This document shows positions 1 to 7,914 of a DNA stretch of 25,138 nt, piece by piece. Each line of letters begins with the position of its first letter. Position 1 is the stretch's first letter. A program made the translations under genes and the position numbers. Below the pieces are notes generated by a model. That model saw only the letters and a program-made list of their open reading frames with translations, searched no databases and had not been told where the DNA came from. Source of the DNA: CAYLLN01 sp036496265 (GTDB taxonomy: Bacteria; Planctomycetota; Planctomycetia; Pirellulales; Pirellulaceae); assembly GCA_036496265.1 (NCBI GenBank), contig DASXLL010000114.1, positions 1-25,138 of the forward strand. Direction: 5' to 3'.

Positions 1-244
1 CCACGTCGGCGTCCGTGTGCAGGATCTGCCGCTGGAGATTCGAGTAATCCACCGTATCGAAATCCACGATGCCTAATTTCCCAATACCCGCGGCGGCGAG
101 ATACATCGCGATGGGCGAGCCGAGACCGCCGGCGCCGATGCAAAGCACGCTCGTCGAGCAGATTTTCTTTTGGCCGGCCAGCCCGACTTCCGGCAAAATC
201 AAATGCCGCGAGTAACGGCGGATTTCGTCATTGTTCAATTGCAT
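1..244 (-). CDS. moeB: MoeB/ThiF/HesA-family adenylyltransferase, N-terminal part (runs off the window)
   Basis: Only the first 81 codons are inside the window. The protein opens with the E1-like signature R-Y-S-R-H-L-I-L-P-E-V-G, followed by the nucleotide-binding Rossmann loop G-A-G-G-L-G-S-P and the segment GKLGIVDFDTVDYSNLQRQI, where the Asp and downstream Arg-Gln are family hallmarks. MoeB and ThiF adenylate the C-terminal glycine of small sulfur-carrier proteins (MoaD, ThiS) for molybdopterin or thiazole synthesis; many homologues also carry a rhodanese domain for thiocarboxylate transfer. That part lies outside, so MoeB, ThiF and MoeZ cannot be separated and the symbol is tentative. 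The start is the ATG at 244, the first in front of conserved sequence; I see no clear ribosome site. The heptad array lies just upstream, between this gene and the four-helix gene. Confidence 0.85.
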   Translation of the reverse strand, partial: MQLNNDEIRRYSRHLILPEVGLAGQKKICSTSVLCIGAGGLGSPIAMYLAAAGIGKLGIVDFDTVDYSNLQRQILHTDADV

Positions 245-282
245 AGCTTGCGCAAGGGAAGGTTAGAGTAATTCAGCGGCAC

Positions 283-345
283 TCCAAAGTCCAAAGTCCG
301 AGGTCCAAAGTCCAAAGTCCAAGGTCCAAGGTCCAAGGTCCAAGG
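283..345 (+). repeat. Heptad tandem array, left arm (9 units of TCCAAAG/TCCAAGG)
   Basis: Nine uninterrupted 7-nt units read on the plus strand. Four are TCCAAAG (283, 290, 304, 311), four are TCCAAGG (318, 325, 332, 339) and one is TCCGAGG (297). Variants are grouped, with the AAG type first and the AGG type last, as expected from local unit duplication. A 7-nt period cannot encode a repeated peptide of fewer than seven residues, and no gene covers it. The array ends 20 nt beyond the stop codon of the four-helix-bundle gene and is matched by an inverted array on that gene's other side. The remaining bases of the 245-365 gap hold nothing I recognise. Confidence 0.95.
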
Positions 346-365
346 TGCGGCTGCCGGTTGAGCAA

Positions 366-758
366 TTAGTTTTTGTATTTGCTGCCGCGCATTGGGGAAG
401 TCTGAAGATAACTGATAAACCCTGCAATCATGCGGCTGATCGATTCGGTCTCTTGATAAAACTCGCCGAATTCATCTCGAGTCAAGTAGTTTTGATCGAG
501 CGCGACGTAGAGCTGGCATCGTGTTTCTCCACAAGATGCTTTTGCGATGGATAGGAAGTGAATAAACTCCTGATCGCCGCCACGCTCAAATCCCTCGGCG
601 ATATTTGACATTATCGAAACGGAGGCTCTGCGTATTTGATCCTTCAAGCCAAAATCTCGTGCAAATCCTCCGTCGTTTGAAGCTTCATAAACACGCTTGG
701 TTAGCTGGCGTGCGCGTTGCCATGCTTCGATGTCCTCGAATCGTTCGATCTTTGCCAT
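366..758 (-). CDS. Four-helix-bundle protein (S23 / Avd-like, TIGR02436 type)
   Basis: A 130-residue protein beginning M-A-K-I-E-R-F-E-D-I-E-A-W-Q-R-A-R-Q-L. The pattern F-x-D-I-x-A-W-Q-x-A, then LKDQIRRASVSIMSNIAEGF and a final helix with E-S-I-S-R-M-I-A-G-F-I-S-Y-L, is the classic signature of the four-helix-bundle family that includes the proteins encoded in 23S rRNA intervening sequences and the Avd subunit of diversity-generating retroelements. Avd forms pentamers with a positive surface and binds RNA and reverse transcriptase; the cellular role of the stand-alone members is unknown. I chose the ATG at 758 because the conserved sequence starts there; the in-frame TTG at 776 touches the repeat array. 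The gene is bracketed by inverted heptad arrays only 18 nt from its start and 20 nt from its stop, so gene and repeats look like one unit. No reverse transcriptase or variable repeat is nearby. Confidence 0.9.
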   Translation of the reverse strand: MAKIERFEDIEAWQRARQLTKRVYEASNDGGFARDFGLKDQIRRASVSIMSNIAEGFERGGDQEFIHFLSIAKASCGETRCQLYVALDQNYLTRDEFGEFYQETESISRMIAGFISYLQTSPMRGSKYKN

Positions 759-776
759 GACATGTCCCGTTTCCAA

Positions 777-804
777 CTTTGGACTTTGGACCTTGGACTT
801 TGGG
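777..804 (-). repeat. Heptad tandem array, right arm (4 inverted units)
   Basis: Four 7-nt units that read on the minus strand as TCCAAAG, TCCAAAG, TCCAAGG and CCCAAAG (plus-strand starts 777, 784, 791, 798). The unit is the same as in the array at 283-345 but in opposite orientation, so the two arms could pair into a long imperfect hairpin with the four-helix-bundle gene in the loop. The array begins 3 nt after the stop codon of the downstream-facing membrane protein gene (stop at 808-810). Confidence 0.93.
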
Positions 805-807
805 GCT

Positions 808-3612
808 TTATTTCATAATGGGATATAGCGCGGTGAACTGGTCCGTCCAAAGTATTTCTTGGGATGGTTCCAGCGGCTGCCCCGCCTCCTTCACGCGCGG
901 GTTATCCATGAACTCGTCGTTTTTCGAGACGAGTATCCAGTCGCTGGCCGTATCGGTTGGCCCGCCTTCTTCAGTCTTATGCACGCTCCAGGTCCGGTAG
1001 CCGTGCTTTTTGGCGATTGCGGCAACAACAGGCTCTAGATCGAGATAGCGGTTGCTGATATGGACGACGACAATTCCAGTCGGCACGCTTACTTTCTCCC
1101 CGGTCTTCTCATCAACTCGGTCCTCGTGCCGCAAGTGCTTGTCATACAGACTAAACGACTCATCCGTTAACAAGTGAGCCGGAATTGCATCACCGCTGAA
1201 GGCATCGAGGTGGAGCACATCGTAATTCATCCCTTTACCCTCAGTCTCCTTCAGTTCCCGCTCCAAGCTGACGCGGGCATCACCCATGACGACTTCCACC
1301 TTGCAATCCCGCGCCGCCGGGATTTTTCGTAAGTACGTGAACTGCTCGTTCGCAACCTTGAGGACTTTCGGATCGATGTCATAAAACTTGAACAGGTCGC
1401 CCTTCTTCGCGTGAGCCGCCATGGATCCGCTGCCGAGGCCAATCACGGCGACGCGCAGGCCTTGGCCCTTGCGGGGGTTCTCCTTCACCGCCAGCGCCGC
1501 GCCGGTGCCATCGACGTAATAAGTCGATGGCTCCAGCTCACGTGATGGATCGGTGAACTGAAAGCCGTGCCAGATGCGGCCGTTGTAGAGCGCCTTGCCG
1601 TCGTTGTAGGGATCGTCGTCGCTGCCCATCCGTTTGACGGTGACTGTGCCGTAGAAATTTCGCTCCATCGCGATCAAATCACGGTCCTGGCGGCCTAATA
1701 TGTTGTGTTTTTCCAGCCAGCCCTGCCAGGTTGTCGGGAGCGCCCGCGCCACCCGCCGCATTTCGATCGGCTCCATGTTGTAGCTGACGATAAACAGCAC
1801 CGTCGGCACCATCACAAACGCCAGCACCCACTGCAGGACCTCGCGGCCCCTTAACCAGCGGTCCTTGCCGTCGTTGAAAATCGTCAGCCAGCCGACGACG
1901 AATCCGCCAATCAACGCGATCGCCAGCTCGAAGTGCGTCTTGAATATCATCGGGCAGATGAGCCCGACGAAAATGCCGCCCAGCGCGCCGCCGGCAGACA
2001 ATGACAGATAGAAACTCGTCAAATACTGAGGCTGGGGCTTCGACTTGACCAGCTCGCCGTGGCAAACCATACAGATCAAAAACAGGGCCAACATATAGGA
2101 TGCCGCGGCGAAGAAGACGTGCTCGCCGAAATCGTACGTGCCGACATCCAGCTCCCAGTTGAATCGCGGCTCGCGTTGGCCTGCCTTCTGATTGAATTCC
2201 GCTTCCGTCACTTCGCCGTCGAGATTGGCGTCCCATGACACGAGGGTCGTGCTCGCCGGCGTGGGCAATTCATCCACCATCAACTTGCCGTCTTTGTTCT
2301 TATCAAGCTTGGCGAAGGTATCGCCATTCTCCAAGACAACTGGCCGCCGGTCGGCATACAGCCAATTGCACGCGCCCGTGAACTTATTCACAACCCAGCC
2401 CAGCCCATCAAGGAACTTGTCGTTCATCTTGGAGAACGTAATCGGCAGGTTGGCTTTAAACCACCCAAAGCCGATCGTTTTGCCATGCAGCTGGGTCGCG
2501 GTGACCTTCTCGTTGAATGTCTTTTTCGCGTAGGCCTGCGCTTCATCGGCATCGTCAAACGTCGGTCGTGAAAAGGTCATCGCGGCCACTTTCTGGAAAT
2601 ACTCCATGCGGTCGTTGACATCGTCGTATTTGTTGATCGCCGTCAGCCACATCAACACCAGAATTGCGAGCAGGCCGTACGTTTTGCGCCAATACCACCG
2701 CTCGTTGTCGAAGCAAATAATGAACGACAACAGGTACAAACTCAGCGGAATGACCCACATGAACGGCACGACGGCGATGTCCTGGCATAGATGATTCGTG
2801 ATGGCCAAAAAGGCCATCGAGGCGAGCGCCGCCATCGACAACCAAGACAAACGCCGGCCGACTCCCGGCGGCCGTTCGGCTTCCATCGTCGCCTGGGCCG
2901 TCGCGGCGTCTGCGCCACCGGCATTCCGCTTGGCAACCAGGCCTTCCGCAGCTGTGACTGTTGGTTCACTTGGCGCCGCGGGCGCATCGAGCACATCGCG
3001 CATCTTCCATAGCGATCTTGCGAGAATCCCAATTAGCGCGGCAAATCCAATGAAGATCAACGACCACACGTAACCCTGCATATTCACGCGCAGTGTCGTC
3101 TCGACGAAGAACGGGTAGGTCAACAGTGCTGCGAGCGAGCCAACATTCGATAGCGAATACAGCCGGTAGGGCGATCGCCCCGGATAAATCTTCGCGAACC
3201 ACGCCTGCACGAGCGGCCCTGTCGTCGATAGCACGAAATAGGGCAGGCCGATCACGGCTGCCAACAGCACGAGAATGCGCAGCGCAGGGAACGATCCATC
3301 CGCCGGCTTCCAGATGTCGGCGGGCGGAAAGAAAACCAACAGCATCAAGACCGCCGCAAGCACGACGCACATATGTACGATCGCCTGCCATTTCGTCTGC
3401 ACTTGGTGCGTTATTAAGTGCGCGTAGGCATAGCCGCCGAGCAGCACGAGCTGAAAAAACAACACGCAAGTCGTCCACACCGCCGGGCTGCCGCCAAACC
3501 ACGGCAAGATCTTCTTCGTGATGACCGGCTGCACTTGAAACAGCAAAAACGCGCTGACGAAAATCGTCGCCGCTGACCACCAGGCCAGCCCACTAGACCG
3601 AGTCGAATTCAT
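808..3612 (-). CDS. Fused MFS-like membrane / spermidine-synthase-like protein with EF-hand-like insert
   Basis: A 934-residue protein. Residues about 10-330 form a multi-pass membrane region opening with the family motif FLLFQVQPVITKKILPWFGG. A soluble segment follows (about 335-480), then further membrane helices beginning FGEHVFFAAASYMLALFLIC. The C-terminal 250 residues form a methyltransferase-fold domain: V-A-V-I-G-L-G-S-G-S near 718, acidic loop FYDIDPKVLKVA, GDARVSL, and Y-D-V-L-H-L-D-A-F-S-G-D-A-I-P. This is the aminopropyltransferase fold, but the canonical D-S-S-D-P-x-G-P catalytic loop is replaced by L-D-A-F-S-G-D, so polyamine synthesis is not assured. The soluble segment carries two EF-hand-like loops, DKNKDGK near 435 and DANLDGEVTEAEF near 461. 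The ATG has a ribosome site (AAGGG, 5 nt spacing). The substrate is unknown. Confidence 0.85.
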   Translation of the reverse strand: MNSTRSSGLAWWSAATIFVSAFLLFQVQPVITKKILPWFGGSPAVWTTCVLFFQLVLLGGYAYAHLITHQVQTKWQAIVHMCVVLAAVLMLLVFFPPADIWKPADGSFPALRILVLLAAVIGLPYFVLSTTGPLVQAWFAKIYPGRSPYRLYSLSNVGSLAALLTYPFFVETTLRVNMQGYVWSLIFIGFAALIGILARSLWKMRDVLDAPAAPSEPTVTAAEGLVAKRNAGGADAATAQATMEAERPPGVGRRLSWLSMAALASMAFLAITNHLCQDIAVVPFMWVIPLSLYLLSFIICFDNERWYWRKTYGLLAILVLMWLTAINKYDDVNDRMEYFQKVAAMTFSRPTFDDADEAQAYAKKTFNEKVTATQLHGKTIGFGWFKANLPITFSKMNDKFLDGLGWVVNKFTGACNWLYADRRPVVLENGDTFAKLDKNKDGKLMVDELPTPASTTLVSWDANLDGEVTEAEFNQKAGQREPRFNWELDVGTYDFGEHVFFAAASYMLALFLICMVCHGELVKSKPQPQYLTSFYLSLSAGGALGGIFVGLICPMIFKTHFELAIALIGGFVVGWLTIFNDGKDRWLRGREVLQWVLAFVMVPTVLFIVSYNMEPIEMRRVARALPTTWQGWLEKHNILGRQDRDLIAMERNFYGTVTVKRMGSDDDPYNDGKALYNGRIWHGFQFTDPSRELEPSTYYVDGTGAALAVKENPRKGQGLRVAVIGLGSGSMAAHAKKGDLFKFYDIDPKVLKVANEQFTYLRKIPAARDCKVEVVMGDARVSLERELKETEGKGMNYDVLHLDAFSGDAIPAHLLTDESFSLYDKHLRHEDRVDEKTGEKVSVPTGIVVVHISNRYLDLEPVVAAIAKKHGYRTWSVHKTEEGGPTDTASDWILVSKNDEFMDNPRVKEAGQPLEPSQEILWTDQFTALYPIMK

Positions 3613-3747
3613 GAAAGCCCTTCGCCAAAAACCCGCGCAAGCGTGATTCGATAATTGAGCCTATGAATCGGCGAGAAGCAAGGCGATGACGCAGCGGAAG
3701 ATAACACGGCTAAGTGAATCGGCTGTTTTTGCGAGCACGGACGTCGA

Positions 3748-5949
3748 TTACGAGGCGTTCAACCCATCCGCCAACAGAACCGTCGCCGCATCGCTGATGC
3801 TCGCGGTGCGAGCCTTATCGATGGTTGGCAAATTACCGCCGGTGAAGTCATGCCACCAGCTCTCCGCCTCGTGAGGATTCCACTCATTCGCCTTGCTACA
3901 AGCGCCAAGGGCAGCCGCAAATGCCCGCGCGGATGCAAACCGATCGTGCGGGCTTTTCTCCAGGCCCTTGAGCAGCGCCGCTTCCAAATCGCCGGACACC
4001 GGCCGCTTCAGCCGTTCGCTCGGCCGGATTGGGGGTGTTCGCGAGTGGTGCATGCAAATCTCCAACACGTTCTGACCGTCGAAGGGCGGCGTCCCGGTCA
4101 ACAAAAAATAACCCACAGCCGCCACTGAATACAAATCACTGCGGCTATCGACGCGCTCGGAATTTTCGATTGACTCAGGCGACATATAAAGCGGTGTGCC
4201 GATGATGGAGCCGACGGATGTCAGCGACGATTCCTTTTTGGCATCGACAGCTTTGACGAGGCCAAAATCGAGCACCTTCACGACATCGTTTTCGCCGCCG
4301 CGACAGCCGAGCATCACGTTTGCTGGCTTGATGTCGCGATGCACCAGCCCAATCTGATGAGCTTCGGCCAACGAACCACAAATCTGTCGCAAAATGTGAA
4401 TCACGCGGCCTTCCGACTGCGGCCCATAGCGGTTCACGAGCACTTCCAGCGTAATCCCGTCGAGAAACTCCATCGCGTAGAAGAAAATGCCTTCGGGCGT
4501 GCGGCCATAATCGTAGATCGCGATCGTGTTTGGATGGTTCAACTGACACGTAAGCTGCACCTCGCGCTCGAATCGCGCGATCGCTTCGTCGGTCGTCTTA
4601 TCGGGATGTAAAAGCTTGATGGCCGTCGGCCGCCTGAGCATCCGGTGCCGCCCGCGATAGACGACACCCATCCCGCCTTCGCCCAGTTTGGCCTCAAGCT
4701 GATATTGGCCAAGTTCTTTGGCCATCAAGGCAGCTTTTTGCGCCGCCCGCTCGACGCGGGCAACCACCACAGTGAAGAACAGGATCAGCACGCTGCTCGC
4801 CGCCAGCAGCGCGAACAAACTCCAAAATGCCCGCCGCAGGATGTATAGCGACCGGTAGGCTTCTGCGACTTCTACTTCCGTCGCCACGCCCAGGCCGTAA
4901 TTCGGCAACCACGTCCACGCGCCGACTACCGGCACACCGAGATAATTGCGATAGCCGGTGACATCGATTCCGCTTTCGTCTTTCACCGCACTCGCCGCCA
5001 TCCGAGTCAGCGGCTGCTCGCTTCGCGGCGCGGTCGCCTTGTGGCCGGCAACCAGATTCGCGCCGGGATCGCGGATCGTCAGCGCCAGTTGCGACCGCGC
5101 GACGCCCTGATCTGGAACGAGCGCGAGGCGGGCCAATTCGGGCGTAAACCGACTCTCGGATAGCATCAGCCCGGATTCATCGAAGGCGTAGGTCTCTCCG
5201 GTCTTTCCGGGGCGAGCGATTTGCAAAATGCGAACAAAATCCTCTTCCGGCCGAATGCGCAAGCCTAAAACGCCAACCACATCGCCCGTCAAATCGCGCT
5301 GCACACCGAGGGCGAACATTGTCGGCTGCCCGGCTCGCATCTGGCCATCGCTGTCGCGCATCAGCACCGCTGTGGCAAACGGCGGCGACACAATCGCACT
5401 GTGCTCGATCGTCCGATCGACCAAATCGTAGCTCGTCGTTCGCTGCTGCCCGATCAGCTCCGGCCGGTCCGCCGCCAGAATGACATGGTCCTTCGACATG
5501 AGCACATAGCCGGCGAAGTGCTTGCGGGCCAAGATCGGCCGTAGTGCGGCACGAATCGATTCTTGCGCCGGCGATTGTGTCAGGGCGACGATATTCTCGG
5601 GGGTGCTTGTTGCCAGGCGTGCCAATTCGCTCGCCGCTTTGCGAATCGCCGGTTCGGCGGTGGCCGTCAGAGCCTGGCTCTCCTCCGCTTCCAGCCAGAT
5701 ACGTAATGCCTCGACGTTCGATTTGAGCATTGCGTCCAACCCCTCGGCCATCTCCTTCTGCGCCGCAGCTTCGACCGAGGTGCGAATCATCAATCCGGCC
5801 ACTGCCATCATGGCAGCGGCCAACAGCGGCCAAATCCACAGTTGCCGCTTGAGCAAGTCGAGCCCGGCCGTCATACCGTGCTTCAAATGGCTGCCGGCTG
5901 ATGTCTCCGTAATCAGCTTGGAAAATCGATCGAGCATGTTCGGCGGCAT
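3748..5949 (-). CDS. Transmembrane Ser/Thr protein kinase with N-terminal Cache-type sensor
   Basis: A 733-residue protein. A first membrane helix lies near residues 36-55, an extracytoplasmic region of about 310 residues follows, then a second helix near 372-397, and a complete Hanks-type kinase domain from about 415 to 690. The sensor contains Cache-like stretches (HFAGYVLMSKDHVILAADRP, then GKTGETYAFDESGLMLSESR and a late N-Y-L-G-V-P-V-V-G-A-W-T-W). Kinase motifs are intact: glycine loop G-E-G-G-M-G-V-V near 422, A-I-K-L-L lysine, HRDIKPANV near 535, DFG near 560, and G-T-P-L-Y-M-S-P-E-S in the activation segment. The domain order is the reverse of PknB, in which the kinase is N-terminal. 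It should phosphorylate cytoplasmic Ser/Thr in response to a periplasmic ligand; neither is known. The start could be M1 or M5; neither has a strong ribosome site. Confidence 0.92.
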   Translation of the reverse strand: MPPNMLDRFSKLITETSAGSHLKHGMTAGLDLLKRQLWIWPLLAAAMMAVAGLMIRTSVEAAAQKEMAEGLDAMLKSNVEALRIWLEAEESQALTATAEPAIRKAASELARLATSTPENIVALTQSPAQESIRAALRPILARKHFAGYVLMSKDHVILAADRPELIGQQRTTSYDLVDRTIEHSAIVSPPFATAVLMRDSDGQMRAGQPTMFALGVQRDLTGDVVGVLGLRIRPEEDFVRILQIARPGKTGETYAFDESGLMLSESRFTPELARLALVPDQGVARSQLALTIRDPGANLVAGHKATAPRSEQPLTRMAASAVKDESGIDVTGYRNYLGVPVVGAWTWLPNYGLGVATEVEVAEAYRSLYILRRAFWSLFALLAASSVLILFFTVVVARVERAAQKAALMAKELGQYQLEAKLGEGGMGVVYRGRHRMLRRPTAIKLLHPDKTTDEAIARFEREVQLTCQLNHPNTIAIYDYGRTPEGIFFYAMEFLDGITLEVLVNRYGPQSEGRVIHILRQICGSLAEAHQIGLVHRDIKPANVMLGCRGGENDVVKVLDFGLVKAVDAKKESSLTSVGSIIGTPLYMSPESIENSERVDSRSDLYSVAAVGYFLLTGTPPFDGQNVLEICMHHSRTPPIRPSERLKRPVSGDLEAALLKGLEKSPHDRFASARAFAAALGACSKANEWNPHEAESWWHDFTGGNLPTIDKARTASISDAATVLLADGLNAS

Positions 5950-6107
5950 GGGAAGCGAAATCGCCGCAGACGGACATCAGCGCGGCACGTTCCTACCATT
6001 GTCGCCAACGACAGCCGAATGTCGAGCCGAGCGCCGCCGGCGAGGCTTACAAAAATGCCAGCCGACCACCAACAACGGAGACGGCAGCCGTTTGAGGAGC
6101 CGATCGC

Positions 6108-6977
6108 TTACGCAGCGCGCTTGGTCGCCTGCCGCCAGGGCCAATTGTGCTGCTGCCGGCAGAGCGGACTTTGCAGCAGGGCTGCTACTTCTCGGTAGTT
6201 CGTGATCCGCTCGGCGAAAGGGCGCGTGCTTTGCTTGACAAGCCGAGTCTGGGTGCCGCCGAACGGCACATTGAGTAGCGGGCAAATACGATGCTTGAGC
6301 CAGTTCGTCGGATCGGCCACGAGCTCCTCATAGCTTAGTAACACCGCCCGGCCTTCTAACCAATTGCATTCGACTACGCTCCGATAACGCCGCCGCATGT
6401 CGTCGCAATAAGCTCGCAGCTCTTGCGGATCGACATGAATCTCCGCTTCGCGCGGCGTCTCGCCTTCACGCAACAAGTACTGATCCGTCGCCGCGGCAAC
6501 TCGGTGCGAGACAAACTGTTCGGCGAGTGCTTCGCGGTACAAGATGATGTATTTCGCGGTGGGAAATTCACGGTTCAAGTCGTCCAGCGAAAGACCACAG
6601 TTGCTCAATTGATGCAGCATAAGCTTGCAGCCGCGAACCGGTTTTTTTTCGCCCTGCAAACAGTAGCGGATATGATGGATCGCTTTTGCCGGCGGCAGAT
6701 GTTCATTGCGCGGCCCAATCGGCAGGCGCGAGCAAAACACTTCGCTCAGCGCGGAAACATCCGGCTGCTGCCTCAAATACGACAACAATAGGTTGCTGCC
6801 GGATCGCCACGTTGCAATGACCAGCAGGGGCTGAAACGGTGCATGTGGAGACAGCCACCACCTTCGCAGCAACCGGAGCTTGGTCTTGAAACGGGCCCAG
6901 CGCAAACCGGCCGGCTTTGGGTATGACGCGTGCGTCTGCGACGAGAACGGAATTGTATCAGTAGGTCGTGACGGCAT
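6108..6977 (-). CDS. Sulfotransferase family protein (Stf0/NodH-like)
   Basis: A 289-residue soluble protein. The PAPS 5'-phosphosulfate loop is visible as ATWRSGSNLLLSYL (residues 55-68), a close match to the bacterial Stf0/NodH type with R-S-G-S/T. The 3'-phosphate site follows as Y-I-I-L-Y-R-E-A-L-A-E-Q-F-V-S (143-157), with the expected Arg and Ser. The family moves sulfate from PAPS to a hydroxyl on a carbohydrate or lipid; the acceptor cannot be read from the sequence. I chose the ATG at 6977 because GGAG sits 8 nt upstream; an in-frame GTG at 6986 would overlap that ribosome site. The first 45 residues are basic and poorly conserved. A perfect 14-bp palindrome lies 26 nt upstream. No glycan gene cluster surrounds it. 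Confidence 0.85.
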   Translation of the reverse strand: MPSRPTDTIPFSSQTHASYPKPAGLRWARFKTKLRLLRRWWLSPHAPFQPLLVIATWRSGSNLLLSYLRQQPDVSALSEVFCSRLPIGPRNEHLPPAKAIHHIRYCLQGEKKPVRGCKLMLHQLSNCGLSLDDLNREFPTAKYIILYREALAEQFVSHRVAAATDQYLLREGETPREAEIHVDPQELRAYCDDMRRRYRSVVECNWLEGRAVLLSYEELVADPTNWLKHRICPLLNVPFGGTQTRLVKQSTRPFAERITNYREVAALLQSPLCRQQHNWPWRQATKRAA

Positions 6978-7003
6978 CGCTAGCACTCCGCAGGCAATCG
7001 ACT

Positions 7004-7017
7004 ATTACGATCGTAAT
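7004..7017. promoter_or_regulatory. Perfect 14-bp palindrome, operator-like
   Basis: ATTACGATCGTAAT is identical on both strands and ends 26 nt upstream of the sulfotransferase ATG, where a repressor or activator site would be expected. I do not recognise it as the site of a named regulator. The surrounding gap (6978-7163) shows nothing else I can name. Confidence 0.4.
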
Positions 7018-7163
7018 GATCGAAAGGGCCAAGCTTGCCACTTAAGCCAAGTTTGACGCGGGCGATGTCTTTATCAAAAGTCATCGCGCGAAGCAAGGTT
7101 CCGCAGCGAAATTCGCCGTTCTGTCGCCAGCGGGCGGAAATGGAACGACCAGCGAGTGGAAAA

Positions 7164-7409
7164 CTAATTGCCTTCCGCGACCTCGACCGCGTCGATCAAG
7201 CGGTCAATGCCCGATAGCTCGCGGCAGGTTTGAATGGCGATCTGGCGCTCGTAGAACGAGCCGACGCTGCCGCGCAAAGTGACCTCGCCGGCGCGGACAT
7301 TGACCGAGAGCCGTTTCAGATTCGCGCGGTTGGTTTCGGCCAGTTGCGTTGTGATGCGGTCGGCAAGCAGAAAATCGGCTGGGGTTGGCGGCGCAGCAAT
7401 TGAGATCAT
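7164..7409 (-). CDS. Small BON-domain protein
   Basis: An 81-residue protein that is essentially one BON domain: D-R-I-T-T-Q-L-A-E-T-N, then LSVNVRAGEVTLRGSVGSFY, and a closing G-I-D-R-L-I-D-A-V-E-V. The central V-T-L-R-G-S-V turn is the diagnostic part. BON domains bind phospholipid or act as small interaction modules, usually in the periplasm, but this protein has no signal peptide or membrane helix, so a cytoplasmic location is more likely. The ATG at 7409 is preferred because AAAGGG lies 11 nt upstream; a longer reading would run back into the P-II gene. It follows the P-II gene on the same strand with a 49-nt gap and may be co-transcribed. Confidence 0.8.
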   Translation of the reverse strand: MISIAAPPTPADFLLADRITTQLAETNRANLKRLSVNVRAGEVTLRGSVGSFYERQIAIQTCRELSGIDRLIDAVEVAEGN

Positions 7410-7458
7410 TTCGCAATAAACCCTTTCAAGGGCAACTCCGTTTGCTAATCGGTTTATG

Positions 7459-7797
7459 TTACAGGGCCGCCTGACCCGTTTCTCCCGTGCGGATGCGAAT
7501 GGAGTTCGCGCATTCATAGACGAAGATTTTGCCGTCGCCGATTTGACCGGTCTGAGCCGCCTTCACAATGGTATCGATGACCTTCTCGCCGACTTCTTTG
7601 GGCACAACAATCTCGATCTTGAGCTTGGGCACAAAATCGATGCGATACTCGGCGCCGCGATACGTTTCCTTCTGCCCCTTCTGGCGGCCGAAGCCACGCA
7701 CCTCGGTCACCGTCATGCCGTGGTAGCCCGCGGTGACGAGCGCGTCTTTGATGGCGTCAATCTTGTGATGTCGGACAATCGCTTCGATCTTGAGCAT
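7459..7797 (-). CDS. glnB: P-II nitrogen regulatory protein (GlnB/GlnK)
   Basis: A 112-residue P-II protein of standard length. The T-loop (about 37-55) carries Tyr51, the residue uridylylated by GlnD in proteobacteria, in GAEYRIDFVPK. The B-loop T-G-Q-I-G-D-G-K (83-90) and C-loop R-I-R-T (101-104) bind ATP/ADP and 2-oxoglutarate. P-II trimers report nitrogen and carbon status to partners such as AmtB, glutamine synthetase adenylyltransferase or NtrB. No amtB or glnA is within the window. The ATG has a GGAG ribosome site 9 nt upstream. A sigma-54-type promoter lies about 120 nt upstream, fitting nitrogen control. GlnB and GlnK cannot be told apart from sequence alone. Confidence 0.96.
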   Translation of the reverse strand: MLKIEAIVRHHKIDAIKDALVTAGYHGMTVTEVRGFGRQKGQKETYRGAEYRIDFVPKLKIEIVVPKEVGEKVIDTIVKAAQTGQIGDGKIFVYECANSIRIRTGETGQAAL

Positions 7798-7914
7798 TGC
7801 GGAAAACTCCGAGAAGTTGAATTACGACGAGCAGACGAACACGCCAAGCCACGGCACCTAGAAATGCACGGGGTTGGACTTCACGGCCGCCTGTTTCCAC
7901 GCGGTCGCTTGAAC

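Noticed and set aside
366..758. 23S rRNA intervening sequence
   Set aside because: The protein family fits, but no rRNA sequence flanks it; both neighbours are protein genes.
283..804. CRISPR-like array or a diversity-generating retroelement
   Set aside because: The repeat unit is 7 nt with no spacers, and no Cas gene, reverse transcriptase or template/variable repeat pair is in the window.
5177..5977. 266-codon open frame on the minus strand
   Set aside because: It overlaps the kinase sensor in another frame and has no recognisable domain.
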